64,000 bases of DNA, taken from NCBI RefSeq assembly GCF_046523945.1, contig NZ_CP171363.1, forward strand, positions 868,001 through 932,000, written 5' to 3'. Positions 17,345 to 26,617 of the stretch are shown here, in pieces (within the stretch, counting starts at the first letter, position 1; each line of letters starts with the position of its first letter). This DNA is from Faucicola mancuniensis. Its GTDB lineage: Bacteria; Pseudomonadota; Gammaproteobacteria; Pseudomonadales; Moraxellaceae. The translations under genes were made by a program, and so were the position numbers. Below the pieces are notes generated by a model, which did no database searches, had not been told where the DNA came from, and saw only the letters and a list, made by a program, of their open reading frames with translations.

Positions 17345-17490
17345 TTCCAAAAAACCTACCTAAATCTACTCAAGAGCAAATTTAGCGTTTTCTTCCTACT
17401 TCAACGTTGTTTGCTCTTGTCATTTGACTTAAGACTTACATCAACTCCATAGGCTGACACGGTGAAACTCACCGCCAAAAATATTAGATT
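17345..17490 (-). ncRNA. Possible TnpB guide RNA (omega-RNA) scaffold
   Basis: Downstream of tnpB on the same strand are strong hairpins: GGCGGTGA/TCACCG around 17461-17478, and AAGAGCAAA with TTTGCTCTT near 17391-17422. In characterised TnpB systems the RNA made from the right end carries the scaffold, and the flanking host DNA serves as guide. Here the guide would begin AACGGAAATCATTAAAGG, in vapC. Position and extent are inferred. Confidence 0.4.
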
Positions 17491-18641
17491 GTTAAAACCT
17501 TAGTTGCATGATTTAAAATATTAATGCTCGCATTCACATCACGGTCATGGCTTGTCTTGCAGTTAGGGCAAGTCCAATATCTGACAGCCAGTGTCAAATT
17601 TGCTTTATCCATGATAAAACCGCAACATGAACAGGTTTTACTTGATGGATAAAATCTATCTACCTCTTTGATAATTTTGCCCCATTGGTTCGCTTTATAA
17701 ATCAATTGTCGTTTAAACTCATAAAAACCTAAATCATTAATCGCACGGCTAAGTTTTTTATTCTTTACCATGCCTTTAACATTTAAGTTTTCAATACAAA
17801 TTGTCTCAAATCGTTTTACCAAATTTGATGTTAATTTGTGCGTAAAGTCTTTTCTAATACAACTGATTTTATAATGTAACCGTGATAGCTTGGTTTTCGC
17901 TTTTTCACGGTTTTTTGAGCCTTTTTGTTTTTTTGATAAACTTTTATTCAATCGTCTTAGTTGTTTGAGTTTGTTTTTTAATGGTTTTGGTGCTTGGATT
18001 TTTTCGCCATTGGATAAAGTTGCAAGGTCTGTTATGCCTAAATCAATACCAACTTGTTTGTCTGTTTTGGGTTGTGGTTTGATGATGTCTTGTAATTCAA
18101 CGGCAACCGATACAAACCATTTTTCGCCTTGTTTAAAGATTTTGGCAGATAGGATTTTGCCTTGTAAACGCAAGTTTTCACGCATTTTAACCCAGCCTAA
18201 ATTAGGGATTTTTATGCGTTTGCCGTCTATTCTAAATTGGTCATTGGATAGGCTAAATCTGTCATTTACGCCTTTTTTTCTAAATTGTGGGTATTTGCTT
18301 TCACCTTTAAAAAAGCGTTTGAATGCGTCTCCTAGTTGCATGATTGCAAGTTGTGGGCTGCATTTGGTTACTTCGAGCATAAAGGGGAATTTTTCACGTT
18401 TTATGGCGTTAAGTTGTTTTCTTAATTTGCCTTGTGATGGTTTGTTAAGTTTGGTTTCATCAATTTCTATGCCATTTTTCAAGCATTCATCACGATAAGT
18501 TTTATCGGCTTGGTATTGTTTTTGCCAATTATCTAACGCCCAGTTATAGGCAAGACGAGCCACACCGCAAGCCTTTGCAAAGTAGGTTGCTTGTTTATTC
18601 GTTGGGTCTAGGGCGATGATGTGTCCACGTATTAGGGTCAT
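17484..18641 (-). CDS. tnpB: RNA-guided endonuclease TnpB
   Basis: 385 residues from ATG 18641, chosen because it follows the tnpA remnant stop by one base and has aagg about 8 bases upstream. The RuvC-like triad is complete: Asp in GIDLGITDLATLSNG, Glu in ICIENLNVKGM and Asp in HDRDVNASINILNH. The zinc ribbon is intact (CSCCGF and CPNCK). The N-terminal part has the usual MTLIRGHIIALDPTNKQATY start and a helical region. TnpB cuts DNA guided by RNA from its own right end, which favours retention of the element. The element has lost most of its recombinase, so it can probably not move alone. Confidence 0.92.
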   Translation of the reverse strand: MTLIRGHIIALDPTNKQATYFAKACGVARLAYNWALDNWQKQYQADKTYRDECLKNGIEIDETKLNKPSQGKLRKQLNAIKREKFPFMLEVTKCSPQLAIMQLGDAFKRFFKGESKYPQFRKKGVNDRFSLSNDQFRIDGKRIKIPNLGWVKMRENLRLQGKILSAKIFKQGEKWFVSVAVELQDIIKPQPKTDKQVGIDLGITDLATLSNGEKIQAPKPLKNKLKQLRRLNKSLSKKQKGSKNREKAKTKLSRLHYKISCIRKDFTHKLTSNLVKRFETICIENLNVKGMVKNKKLSRAINDLGFYEFKRQLIYKANQWGKIIKEVDRFYPSSKTCSCCGFIMDKANLTLAVRYWTCPNCKTSHDRDVNASINILNHATKVLTI

Positions 18642-18642
18642 T

Positions 18643-18759
18643 CTAGTACCTTGGCGTTCTTTCGGCAACAAGTACACCGCTTTCGTCCCATCTGCGTAAT
18701 GTTGAGATAGATACGCCAAGTTGTTTTGATGCTTCGTTGATACTAATTAATCTGTTCAT
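18643..18759 (-). pseudogene. IS607 TnpA remnant (MerR-like HTH only)
   Basis: 38 residues starting MNRLISINEASKQLGVSIST and LRRWDESGVLVAERTPRY, the winged-helix start of IS607 serine recombinases. It stops before the resolvase catalytic domain. The stop is one base from the tnpB ATG, so an internal deletion has fused the tnpA start to tnpB. Confidence 0.75.
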
Positions 18760-18940
18760 TTGGATATTGTAAGATGGATTTGGTTAGATTTCAAGAAGCA
18801 GTTTCAAACCCCAAAGTAATATTACTGATAAAAATAGGGTGATTTTTTTGTTGCATTTTTTTGATAAAATTTACCAAATTTTTATCAGGTGTCTTTTTAC
18901 GAATTTCACTCACCACATTAGTATCATAAATATACATGGC

Positions 18941-19180
18941 TTACTCCGACCAATCCACCGCTTGCATTGGCTCATTTGAACTGACAAACAAATCTTCATT
19001 ATCATCGGCTTTTGGGATATTTAATAAGGCTTCATGTAAATTTTGCGGTGCATTTTTTGCTTGTACATTCACCATACTTGTGTCTTTAAAAATTGACATA
19101 CTCACGCCCATTTCAAAGGCAAAAGCTTTAAAACGCTCTACAATTTCATCACTAATGTTATTAATTACAATGGTTTGCAT
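18941..19180 (-). CDS. Antitoxin of the disrupted VapC-type toxin (FitA/VapB-like)
   Basis: 79 residues, starting MQTIVINNISDEIVERFKAF, a ribbon-helix-helix DNA-binding start, with an acidic C-terminal tail (PKADDNEDLFVSSNEPMQAV, then DWSE) that would thread into the toxin. The toxin ATG follows its stop by 3 bases. With the toxin split it is an orphan; it may still repress the locus. mnmE follows upstream on the same strand. Confidence 0.8.
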   Translation of the reverse strand: MQTIVINNISDEIVERFKAFAFEMGVSMSIFKDTSMVNVQAKNAPQNLHEALLNIPKADDNEDLFVSSNEPMQAVDWSE

Positions 19181-19219
19181 AAAAATCCCTTATTTTTTAC
19201 AAAAATAATTATCAAAAAT

Positions 19220-20599
19220 CTACTTGCCAATACAAAAACTGCCAAAAATTTTACCTAACAAATCATCAGCGGTAAATTCGCCTGTAATCTCACTCAAACT
19301 CTGCTGTGCCACTCGCAAACTCTCTGCGACCAATTCCCCTGCATGATAAACGTGCAACTGCTCATCGGCATCATTTAACGCAATTTGCACCCGTTTTAAT
19401 GCATCCAAATGGCGAGTACGAGCGATTAAACTATTTTCTGGTGGGTGAAAGCCGACTTTTTCACAAATTTTGTTGATTAAAGCTATTAAATTGTCATTCG
19501 TTTGGCAAGAAATATACACAGGTTCGTAAGTTTGATTAAATTGTTTTGGTAGATTTTCTACATTTTTTACCTTGTCAATTTTATTACCAATTAATAAAAT
19601 ATGTTTGGCATTTGGCAATTCCCCGAACAATTCTTTGGCAAGTTGTAGCGGATTTTCTTCGGTATTCACATCATAAACAAGCAATAACAAATCCGCTTGA
19701 GCAATGACAGTTTTCGCTCGCTCAATGCCTACTTTTTCCACCACGTCATCGGTTTCACGCAAGCCTGCGGTATCGGTTACATTCACAGTTAAACCGTTTA
19801 AAATCAAGGTTTCTTGCAAAATATCCCGAGTTGTCCCTGCAATATCGGTAACAATCGCACGCTCTTGCCCTGCCAATCGGTTTAACAAGCTAGATTTGCC
19901 CGCATTCGGTCGCCCTGCAATCACCACAGACACGCCATCACGGAGCAGTTGCCCTTGTTCGGCTGTTGCCAAAACCTCGCTCACTTGTTGTTTTAAATGG
20001 GTTAATTGCTCGGCAATTTGACGGTCTGCCAAAAAATCCACGTCTTCTTCATCGGGAAAATCAATGGTTGCTTCCACATGAAGTCGCAAATGAATCAGCA
20101 AGTCAAGTAAGCGATTGATTTTGGCGGAAAATTCGCCTGTCAGCGACCGCATTGCTCCTTTGGCGGCGGCGATACTGGTGGCATCAATCGCATCGGCAAT
20201 GGCTTCAGCTTGCACCAAGTCCATTTTGTCATTGTCAAACGCACGAGCGGAAAATTCGCCTGCGGTGGCTTGCCTTGCCCCTAATTCAAAACAGCGAGCC
20301 ATCAGTTGTTGTTGCAAAATAACACCGCCATGCCCTTGAATTTCAACGACATCTTCGCCTGTAAAGGAGTGCGGTGCGTTAAAATACAAGACCAAACCTT
20401 CGTCCAAAATTATGCCTTTATCATCATAAAATCGGCAAAAATGGACGTAACGTGGGCGAAAATCGGTTTTGCGTTGGGTGAGTTGCTTGGCGATAGCGTG
20501 GGCGGTTGCCCCAGATAGGCGAATGACACCGACACCGCCACGTCCGATTGGGGTGGCGATGGCACAAATAGTGGGTTGTTGGATAATGATTGGGTTCAT
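19220..20599 (-). CDS. mnmE: tRNA modification GTPase MnmE
   Basis: 459 residues, normal length. The folate-binding N-domain begins MNPIIIQQPTICAIATPIGR and GGVGVIRLSG. The G domain near 220-380 has GRPNAGKSSLLNRL (P-loop), GTTRD, DTAGLRETDD and NKID. The C-terminal FCIGK carries the conserved Cys of the CxGK motif. With MnmG it makes the 5-carboxymethylaminomethyl group on wobble uridine. mnmG is not in the window. A terminator at 20683-20719 separates it from yidC. Confidence 0.97.
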   Translation of the reverse strand: MNPIIIQQPTICAIATPIGRGGVGVIRLSGATAHAIAKQLTQRKTDFRPRYVHFCRFYDDKGIILDEGLVLYFNAPHSFTGEDVVEIQGHGGVILQQQLMARCFELGARQATAGEFSARAFDNDKMDLVQAEAIADAIDATSIAAAKGAMRSLTGEFSAKINRLLDLLIHLRLHVEATIDFPDEEDVDFLADRQIAEQLTHLKQQVSEVLATAEQGQLLRDGVSVVIAGRPNAGKSSLLNRLAGQERAIVTDIAGTTRDILQETLILNGLTVNVTDTAGLRETDDVVEKVGIERAKTVIAQADLLLLVYDVNTEENPLQLAKELFGELPNAKHILLIGNKIDKVKNVENLPKQFNQTYEPVYISCQTNDNLIALINKICEKVGFHPPENSLIARTRHLDALKRVQIALNDADEQLHVYHAGELVAESLRVAQQSLSEITGEFTADDLLGKIFGSFCIGK

Positions 20600-20682
20600 T
20601 GTGGTATTTTTTTGGGTTAATTTTGATAAAGTTTAATCCTATTTTAACATAATTTACAAAAATTGATTTTATGATTTTGACA

Positions 20683-20719
20683 AAAAAAATCCCCACTCAT
20701 TACAAGTAGGGATTTTTTT
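20683..20719 (-). terminator. Intrinsic terminator of the rpmH-yidC run
   Basis: A hairpin (AATCCCCACT with AAGTAGGGATT, loop cattac) is flanked by A and T runs on both sides, just after the yidC stop. It would end transcripts coming from rpmH-rnpA-yidD-yidC. Confidence 0.8.
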
Positions 20720-20731
20720 TAGAAAAAGCAC

Positions 20732-22423
20732 TTACACCAAATTTTTTAACGCATCTTTTTTGGCTTGTTCCGCTTCTACTTTTTTATTAATAACATACTG
20801 CTGAACCATGCTAAACACGTTGTTCACCGTCCAGTACAATACCAAACCTGCTGGGAAGAACAACATAAAAACGGTGAAAATAATCGGCATAAATTTTAAT
20901 ACACGTGCTTGCATAGGGTCGGTCGGTTGTGGGTTTAGGTGCTGTTGGAAGAACATGGCAGCTCCCATCAACAATGGCAAAATAAAATAAGGGTCCATCG
21001 CTGACAAATCTTTAATCCACAAAATCCAAGGGGCGTGGCGTAGTTGCACAGATTCTACCAACACCCAGTACAACGCCAAGAAAATCGGCATTTGCAATAG
21101 CACAGGCAGACAGCCCGCCATTGGGTTTACCTGTTCTTCTTTGTAGATTTTCATCATTTCTTGGCTCATACGCATACGGTCATCGCCGTGGTCGTCTTTT
21201 AATGCTTGCAGACGTGGTGCAATTGCGCGCATTTTCGCCATAGAATAATAACTTTTATTGGCAATTGGCATTAAAATAATTTTGACAATCAAGGTTAAAA
21301 CGATAATCGCCCAGCCCCAGTTACCTAGAACTTTATGCACGCTGTCCAAAATCCAAAATAACACTTTTGAAATCGTCCACAAAATCCCATAATCTACCGT
21401 TTGTTCCAAACCTTCTGCCAACGGTTTTAGGTTTTGTTGTACTTTTGGTCCTGCATATAGTGTTGAATTGACGGTTAATTGTTTGCCACCAGCCACTTCA
21501 ATTGGGTTACTGGTAAAGCCGATAATATGTTCATTGGCATTTTCACGGCTGTACAATTGGGCTTGGTAGCCTTTTGGTATCCACGCTGACACAAAATAAT
21601 GCTGTATAATACCTACCCAACCTTTATCAGTTGTGATTTTAGGTGCTTCTTCGTTAAAATTACCAAATTTTAATTTATTATATGGACTATCAGGCGTACC
21701 CCAAGCACCACCCAGATAAGTTGCTAAGCCCATCATGCCTTTGTCGGCAAGTCCGGGGTCTTTGCTATTATCACGTTTTAGCTGAGCATACATTTGACCT
21801 TGCCAACTTTTGTCGGTGGTGTTGTTGATGTTGTAGCTTACATCAATCGGATACTGACCTTTGGTAAAGGTATAAGTTTTGGTAATGGTCAAGCCATCTT
21901 TGCGATAGCTAAGTGGCACGGATAGGGTAGTGTCGTTTGCCCCCATTACGTACTGTTGTTGACTTGTGGTATAGTTGGCACGCCCTTCACTGGTATCAAT
22001 GCCATCACGCCCAATCAAACCTGATTGAGCGACATAAACCCGATTGTTATCACTTTCTAACAGCACAAATGGGGTTTTACTTTTTAACGTTTCATCATGC
22101 TCACGCAAAGCCGCGTACACCACATCACCACCCACAGGGTTAATGCGAATGTCATATTTGTCCGTCAAAACTTGAACCAACGTTGATGTCGCATTGTCTG
22201 CTTTTTGTTCAACAGGCGACTGTGTGCTTTTAACCACAGGTACATCGCTGTTGTTCACAGATGTGGTCGTTGTGCTTGGCACATCATTCGTTGTTGTTTG
22301 AGTAACAGGCGTTACTGTGGCTCGCTGAGTTGGATTTGCATAATCATCACGCCATGCCAAAATTAACAGATAACTGGTAATTAACATCGCAATAATAATC
22401 AACGTCCGTAAAATCTTTTGCAT
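20732..22423 (-). CDS. yidC: Membrane protein insertase YidC
   Basis: 563 residues, the long Gram-negative form. An N-terminal helix (LRTLIIIAMLITSYLLILAW) is followed by a Thr/Val-rich linker, a large periplasmic beta domain (INPVGGDVVYAALREHDETL; KTYTFTKGQYPIDVSYNIN) and five C-terminal helices with the family cores WGWAIIVLTLIVKIILMP, VNPMAGCLPVLLQMPIFLAL and FPAGLVLYWTVNNVFSMVQQ. It inserts inner-membrane proteins with or without SecYEG. The last gene before the terminator in the conserved rpmH-rnpA-yidD-yidC order. Confidence 0.97.
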   Translation of the reverse strand: MQKILRTLIIIAMLITSYLLILAWRDDYANPTQRATVTPVTQTTTNDVPSTTTTSVNNSDVPVVKSTQSPVEQKADNATSTLVQVLTDKYDIRINPVGGDVVYAALREHDETLKSKTPFVLLESDNNRVYVAQSGLIGRDGIDTSEGRANYTTSQQQYVMGANDTTLSVPLSYRKDGLTITKTYTFTKGQYPIDVSYNINNTTDKSWQGQMYAQLKRDNSKDPGLADKGMMGLATYLGGAWGTPDSPYNKLKFGNFNEEAPKITTDKGWVGIIQHYFVSAWIPKGYQAQLYSRENANEHIIGFTSNPIEVAGGKQLTVNSTLYAGPKVQQNLKPLAEGLEQTVDYGILWTISKVLFWILDSVHKVLGNWGWAIIVLTLIVKIILMPIANKSYYSMAKMRAIAPRLQALKDDHGDDRMRMSQEMMKIYKEEQVNPMAGCLPVLLQMPIFLALYWVLVESVQLRHAPWILWIKDLSAMDPYFILPLLMGAAMFFQQHLNPQPTDPMQARVLKFMPIIFTVFMLFFPAGLVLYWTVNNVFSMVQQYVINKKVEAEQAKKDALKNLV

Positions 22424-22597
22424 ATTGCTATCCTATTTGAGACATTGTGTCATGCTAAAAAACACAACCAAAATCTTATCGCCATTTATCAAAATGGCAC
22501 GTTACCGCAAAATAAAAATACTTGTTTTGTTGTTAAAACCGAATATTTTACTAAAAAAATCCAAAAAAAGATATGTTTTATCACTTAGCCAGTCAAA

Positions 22598-22900
22598 TTA
22601 TCGCCGAACCGCAAAAACCCCATAGCCCACAGGTAGGCTTGCCACATATACATAATCATAACGATACCAAGGCAAAGGCACAAAATCCACACCACTACCG
22701 CCAAACGGGTGACAACGACAAATCCGCCGAACAGCCAACCAACCGCCACGCCAACCGCCATGCAACTGCAATGCTTCCAACGCATAACTAGAACAAGTTG
22801 GATAAAAACGACAACGAGCAGGCAACAATGGGCTAATCACATAACGATAAAAACGCACCAAAGCCAATAAAATTTTTGCTAAAAATTTATCAAAATTCAT
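22598..22900 (-). CDS. yidD: Membrane insertion efficiency factor YidD
   Basis: 100 residues. The core is standard: LVRFYRYVISPLLPARCRFY, PTCSSYALEALQLHGGWRGG and RICRCHPFGGSGVDFVP with its three conserved Cys. It sits at the inner membrane and aids YidC. Its start follows the rnpA stop by 3 bases, the usual tight pairing. The C-terminal 20 residues are family-variable. The 22424-22597 gap to yidC holds no gene. Confidence 0.95.
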   Translation of the reverse strand: MNFDKFLAKILLALVRFYRYVISPLLPARCRFYPTCSSYALEALQLHGGWRGGWLAVRRICRCHPFGGSGVDFVPLPWYRYDYVYVASLPVGYGVFAVRR

Positions 22901-22903
22901 CTA

Positions 22904-23293
22904 TCAAACGTTGTTAAGGCTCATAAACCTTTTTTGTAACTGAATATTTATTTGTAAAAAACCTGCTTCAATTTGCTCATGTAACACCATATTGGACACA
23001 AGTTTAATATCTTGTTTGACAATCACCACCACATCAACAGGCATCAAAAAATCGTGTTGAAACAAACGAAAATTTTCACGCACAAGGCGTTTTAAACGGT
23101 TACGTTCATTCGCTCGTTTTACCTTTTTTTTGGTAATTGCCAAACCCAAACGGCTATCATTAAGCTCACTTTTTTTGACAAAAAACAACAAATTGGGTTG
23201 ATGTACCTTAAAACTGGTTTGGTCAAAAACAGCCTTAAAATCATCAGCTTTTAACAAACGGTGTGATTTGCCAAACGCAAAATTGCTTATCAT
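22904..23293 (-). CDS. rnpA: Ribonuclease P protein component
   Basis: 129 residues from ATG 23293 (an upstream TTG at 23305 is possible). It begins MISNFAFGKSHRLLKADDFK and has the basic RNR motif KKVKRANERNRLKRLVRENF, which binds the RNase P RNA. SRLGLAITKKK and VDVVVIVKQ are also conserved. It cleaves tRNA 5' leaders. It sits 103 bases after rpmH in the classic order. Confidence 0.95.
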   Translation of the reverse strand: MISNFAFGKSHRLLKADDFKAVFDQTSFKVHQPNLLFFVKKSELNDSRLGLAITKKKVKRANERNRLKRLVRENFRLFQHDFLMPVDVVVIVKQDIKLVSNMVLHEQIEAGFLQINIQLQKRFMSLNNV

Positions 23294-23396
23294 ATCGTAT
23301 CTCAAAATTTAAGCACAAAAAAAGTGATATAATTACTTACATCACTTTTAATTTATCATCAACAAGACAATAACTGAATAACAGTTTAATTAACCA

Positions 23397-23531
23397 TTAT
23401 ACAGTTAAACGATGACGACCTTTTGCACGGCGACGAGCCAATACTTGACGACCGTTTTTAGTTGCCATACGAGCACGGAAACCGTGAGTACGTTTACGTT
23501 TAATGACGCTAGGTTGGAATGTACGTTTCAT
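23397..23531 (-). CDS. rpmH: 50S ribosomal protein L34
   Basis: 44 residues, too short for a long-frame list but complete: MKRTFQPSVIKRKRTHGFRA, RMATKNGRQVLARRRAKG and RHRLTV. Every residue class of L34 is present. It is the first gene of the rpmH-rnpA-yidD-yidC block, and its promoter faces away from dnaA in the origin gap. Confidence 0.98.
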   Translation of the reverse strand: MKRTFQPSVIKRKRTHGFRARMATKNGRQVLARRRAKGRHRLTV

Positions 23532-23699
23532 GATAGTTCACCTTTGGCTAAATGTATGTTTAACCGAAAGAGCGGTTAACATTTGGTAATCAAAAAATAG
23601 TTAGTCCAATATTATCTATATTTTAGATAGATAAGTCAAGTAATTAATCCATTTTGACTTAAAGTTTTTATTATTAAATACGATATTTTGTATTGATTT

Positions 23700-23960
23700 A
23701 AACTGTTTTTTGCAAAAGGATTTTATTGGATTGTTTAAAGTTATCCACAAAAAAATTTTTCTTAATATTAATTATATATATAAATCTATTATTATTATTA
23801 AGCGGTTGTTTTTTGGTGGATAAGTTTGTTTTTTTAAACAAAAACAATTAGTTGCAGTATTGATAAGTATGTAGATAATATGTTGTTAAATTATGGATAA
23901 ATAGGTTGTTTTAATTTATCCACATAGTTTTCCACATAGTTTTCCACAATAAAAAACTTT
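23700..23960. other. Canonical chromosomal origin region (rpmH-dnaA gap)
   Basis: DnaA boxes: perfect TTATCCACA at 23741-23749 and 23916-23924; one-mismatch forms at 23815-23823, 23892-23900, 23928-23936 and 23940-23948. Between them an AT-only stretch (about 23762-23800) could unwind. The dnaA promoter must lie here too. Position between rpmH and dnaA matches oriC in Pseudomonas and other gamma-proteobacteria. Positions 23532-23700 are AT-rich with nothing further visible. Confidence 0.75.
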
Positions 23961-24018
23961 TGTATTTTAAATATTTGTGGTAAAGTATGCACGAATTTTT
24001 TGAAGAAAGGTGATGTTC

Positions 24019-25368
24019 ATGGTCAGTAGCTTATGGCAACATTGTGTTGATGAGTTAAAACACCAATTGCCTGATAATATTTTTACAATGTGGATTCGTC
24101 CGCTATCCGCCCACGAACAAAACAATGAGTTGCAGATTACTGCACCCAATGATTATTTTGCAAGTTTTATTGAAAAAAATTATTTGGGGGTGATTGAGTC
24201 GTTGGTGCAACAAGCTGAGCCTGACACAAATATACAGGTGAAAGTACGGGTGGATAAATCCCCTACCCTAACGAGTGCGGCATCGGATAATACAGGTTTT
24301 TCGGACAATACCACGCCAAAAAATAATAGCAAGGCAGAGAAATTACAGTCATTTCAAAATCTGGACGCAGGTTTTACCTTTGAGCAGTTTGTGACAGGGC
24401 GTGCCAATCAGATTGCGTATAGCTTGTGCAAAGAAACGGCAAATCATTTAGGCAATTCCAAAAATAATCCGTTATTTTTGTATGGTTCAACAGGTTTGGG
24501 TAAGACGCATTTGATGCAGGCAGTTGCTCATGAAGTGGTAAAGCAAAACAAAAATTTTTATTATTTTAGTTCGGATAAATTTATCAGTCATTTGGTCAAT
24601 GCCCTTCAGCGTGGACAGATTGATGAGTTTAAGGACAAAATTAAAAAGGTAGATTTGTTAATCATTGATGATATTCATGTGATTGCAGGCAAACGCAAAA
24701 GTAGCGAAGAGTTTGTGGTTTTATTCAATGATTTTATTGGTAATAACAAACAGGTGATTTTGGCATCAGATAGACACCCAAGTGCGTTGGTTGATTTTGA
24801 TGAATATACCAAATCTCGTCTGTTAGGTGGTGTGTCGGTGGCATTAGAGCCACCAGAGTTAGATACCCGTATCCAAATTTTACAAAAAAAAGCCAAAACC
24901 CAAAACGTGATTTTACCAAAAGATTGTGCGATTTTTATGGCACAACACATCGTGGCAAACGTGCGTGAGCTTGAAGGGGCGTTAAACAAAGTGCTGGCAA
25001 TGGCACGTCTGTTAAATCAGCCTGTTCAGCTTGAGTTGGTACAAATGGCAATCAAAGATGTGGTCGCCATTCGGGTGCAAGCGGTGAGTATGGACAATAT
25101 TCGCAAAGTGGTTGCCGAGTTTTATGATGTTACCATCAAAGATTTGATGGGGAAAAAACGCTCTCGGCATATCGCCCGTCCAAGACAAGTGGCGATGGCG
25201 TTGGCACGAGAATTAACCAATCACAGTTTTATTGAAATTGGGCAGTCGTTTGGTGGGCGAGACCACACCACCGTCATGCACGCTTGCGAAAAAGTGCAAG
25301 AGCTTTGTTTGACAGATGCGATGTTTGACAAAGATTATCGTTCGTTAAAATTGATGTTACAAACTTAA
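24019..25368 (+). CDS. dnaA: Chromosomal replication initiator DnaA
   Basis: 449 residues from ATG 24019, chosen because gaaagg ends 8 bases upstream; GTG 24010 and ATG 24013 crowd that site. Domain I starts MVSSLWQHCVDELKHQLPDN. Domain III has TFEQFVTGRANQIA, Walker A GSTGLGKTHL, Walker B LLIIDDIHVIAGK and the sensor region. Domain IV ends with the DNA-binding signature GGRDHTTVMHACEKV. It binds the boxes listed upstream and loads the replisome. dnaN follows 16 bases after the stop. Confidence 0.98.
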   Translation: MVSSLWQHCVDELKHQLPDNIFTMWIRPLSAHEQNNELQITAPNDYFASFIEKNYLGVIESLVQQAEPDTNIQVKVRVDKSPTLTSAASDNTGFSDNTTPKNNSKAEKLQSFQNLDAGFTFEQFVTGRANQIAYSLCKETANHLGNSKNNPLFLYGSTGLGKTHLMQAVAHEVVKQNKNFYYFSSDKFISHLVNALQRGQIDEFKDKIKKVDLLIIDDIHVIAGKRKSSEEFVVLFNDFIGNNKQVILASDRHPSALVDFDEYTKSRLLGGVSVALEPPELDTRIQILQKKAKTQNVILPKDCAIFMAQHIVANVRELEGALNKVLAMARLLNQPVQLELVQMAIKDVVAIRVQAVSMDNIRKVVAEFYDVTIKDLMGKKRSRHIARPRQVAMALARELTNHSFIEIGQSFGGRDHTTVMHACEKVQELCLTDAMFDKDYRSLKLMLQT

Positions 25369-25384
25369 ACTAGGTCAGGTTGTT

Positions 25385-26557
25385 ATGCAGTTACTTATTT
25401 CACGAGATATATTATTAAACGCCATTAATTTGATTTCAAAAGCGGCGGACAAACGTCATAATATGGCGGTTTTGGCAAATTTAAAAATGGTTTTGACCGA
25501 CAATCAATTGCTTTTGACTGCTTCAGATTTGGAAGTGGAATTACAAGCCAGCGTCAATTTGCCAACAGGGGCTTGCCAACAAGCAGGTCAAACTACCGTC
25601 CCAGCCAGCAAATTTAAAGACATCATCAAACTGTTGCCTGACAATCAAGTATCCATCAGCGTGGCGGACGATGCACAATGCCATATCGTCTGTGGCAAAA
25701 GCCGATTTAAGCTTGGCACATTGCCCGCAGAAGACTTTCCCATGCTTGGACAACCTGAGCAAATCACCCCTGTGCAAGTGGGTCGTGAGCATCTAAGCGA
25801 TTTGTTAGAAACAACCCATTTTGCCATGGCAGTGCAAGATGTGAGACATTATTTGACGGGAATGTTGTTTGAATTAAAAGACAACCAACTTGCCACCGTT
25901 GCCACCGATGGACACCGTTTGGCACTCGCTCGCACCTTGATTGACAATGTGGATAACGTGGAGTTAAGTGCGATTTTGCCACGTAAAGCGGTGTTAGAAT
26001 TACAACGTTTATTAGGCGAATTAAAGAAATTATTGCCAAATCATGACAATCAAATCACCTTAAATGTCGGTCGTGAATTTTTGCAAGTCATTTTGCCATT
26101 TGGTGAAGTGGGGAGTGATGGACAAATGCAAAATCCGATTTTGGTATCATTTACCGCTCGCTTGATTGATGGGAAATTTCCCGACTATCGCCGAGTTATG
26201 CCAAGCAATCACAGCAAAGTGGCACACATTAATCAAGAACAACTGGTTCATGTATTACGCCGTGTGGCGGTGTTAAGCCATGAAAAATCTCGTGGCGTGG
26301 TGTTTGATTTTTTAAACCAAGAAAGCCTAGAAATCAAAGCACGCAACGCCGAACAAGACGAAGCCAAAGAAGAACTGCTTATCAAATACGATGGCGAACC
26401 AATGGAAATCTCATTTAACGTGGCATATTTGATTGATGTGTTAAACGTGCTACAAGGCGACATTCAGTTTAACATGAGCCAAGCCAACGGCTCGGTGCTG
26501 TTGCACCAAGTCAATGACAGCTTTCATGAATACGTCATCATGCCAATGCGAATTTAG
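25385..26557 (+). CDS. dnaN: DNA polymerase III beta sliding clamp
   Basis: 390 residues, slightly longer than the usual 366 because of small inserts (for example the acidic AEQDEAKEELLIKYDG near the C-terminus). Hallmarks: MQLLISRDILLNAINLISKA, LANLKMVL, TVPASKFKDIIKLLP, ATDGHRLALAR, FPDYRRVMP and the ending YVIMPMRI. It forms the ring that tethers polymerases to DNA. It lies 16 bases after dnaA and is probably co-transcribed; recF starts 60 bases later. Confidence 0.97.
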   Translation: MQLLISRDILLNAINLISKAADKRHNMAVLANLKMVLTDNQLLLTASDLEVELQASVNLPTGACQQAGQTTVPASKFKDIIKLLPDNQVSISVADDAQCHIVCGKSRFKLGTLPAEDFPMLGQPEQITPVQVGREHLSDLLETTHFAMAVQDVRHYLTGMLFELKDNQLATVATDGHRLALARTLIDNVDNVELSAILPRKAVLELQRLLGELKKLLPNHDNQITLNVGREFLQVILPFGEVGSDGQMQNPILVSFTARLIDGKFPDYRRVMPSNHSKVAHINQEQLVHVLRRVAVLSHEKSRGVVFDFLNQESLEIKARNAEQDEAKEELLIKYDGEPMEISFNVAYLIDVLNVLQGDIQFNMSQANGSVLLHQVNDSFHEYVIMPMRI

Positions 26558-26617
26558 ATCATTGCAACAAATGGATAAGCGGTGGATAACTTTGGCAAAC
26601 TTGGGACTTATTTGACC

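Larger units (their letters stand above)
17349..18810 (-). mobile_element. IS607-type element: truncated tnpA plus intact tnpB
   Basis: The insert interrupts vapC between CCCC (18809-18812) and CC (17347-17348) on the plus strand, that is, at a GG on the coding strand, the known IS607 target. It holds a 38-residue remnant of the serine-recombinase TnpA and a full TnpB. The last 130 bases before 17349 carry hairpins typical of the tnpB right end. Edges are exact to within 2-3 bases because of the repeated G. Confidence 0.8.
17037..18937 (-). pseudogene. vapC: VapC-type PIN-domain toxin split by an IS607-type element
   Basis: The 5' part (18937 to about 18813) reads MYIYDTNVVSEIRKKTPDKN and ends near FISNITL, with the first acidic residue of the PIN site. 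The 3' part (about 17346 to 17037) reads GTEIIKGIEILYLRNDFQQA through NVADKQIIATALVHDF to VKVINPFE, with the last acidic residues. Joining them at a GG dinucleotide restores ITLGTEIIKG, the usual VapC run. The PIN nuclease cleaves RNA when intact; here it cannot be made. The antitoxin gene upstream is intact, with the toxin start 3 bases after its stop. Confidence 0.88.
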
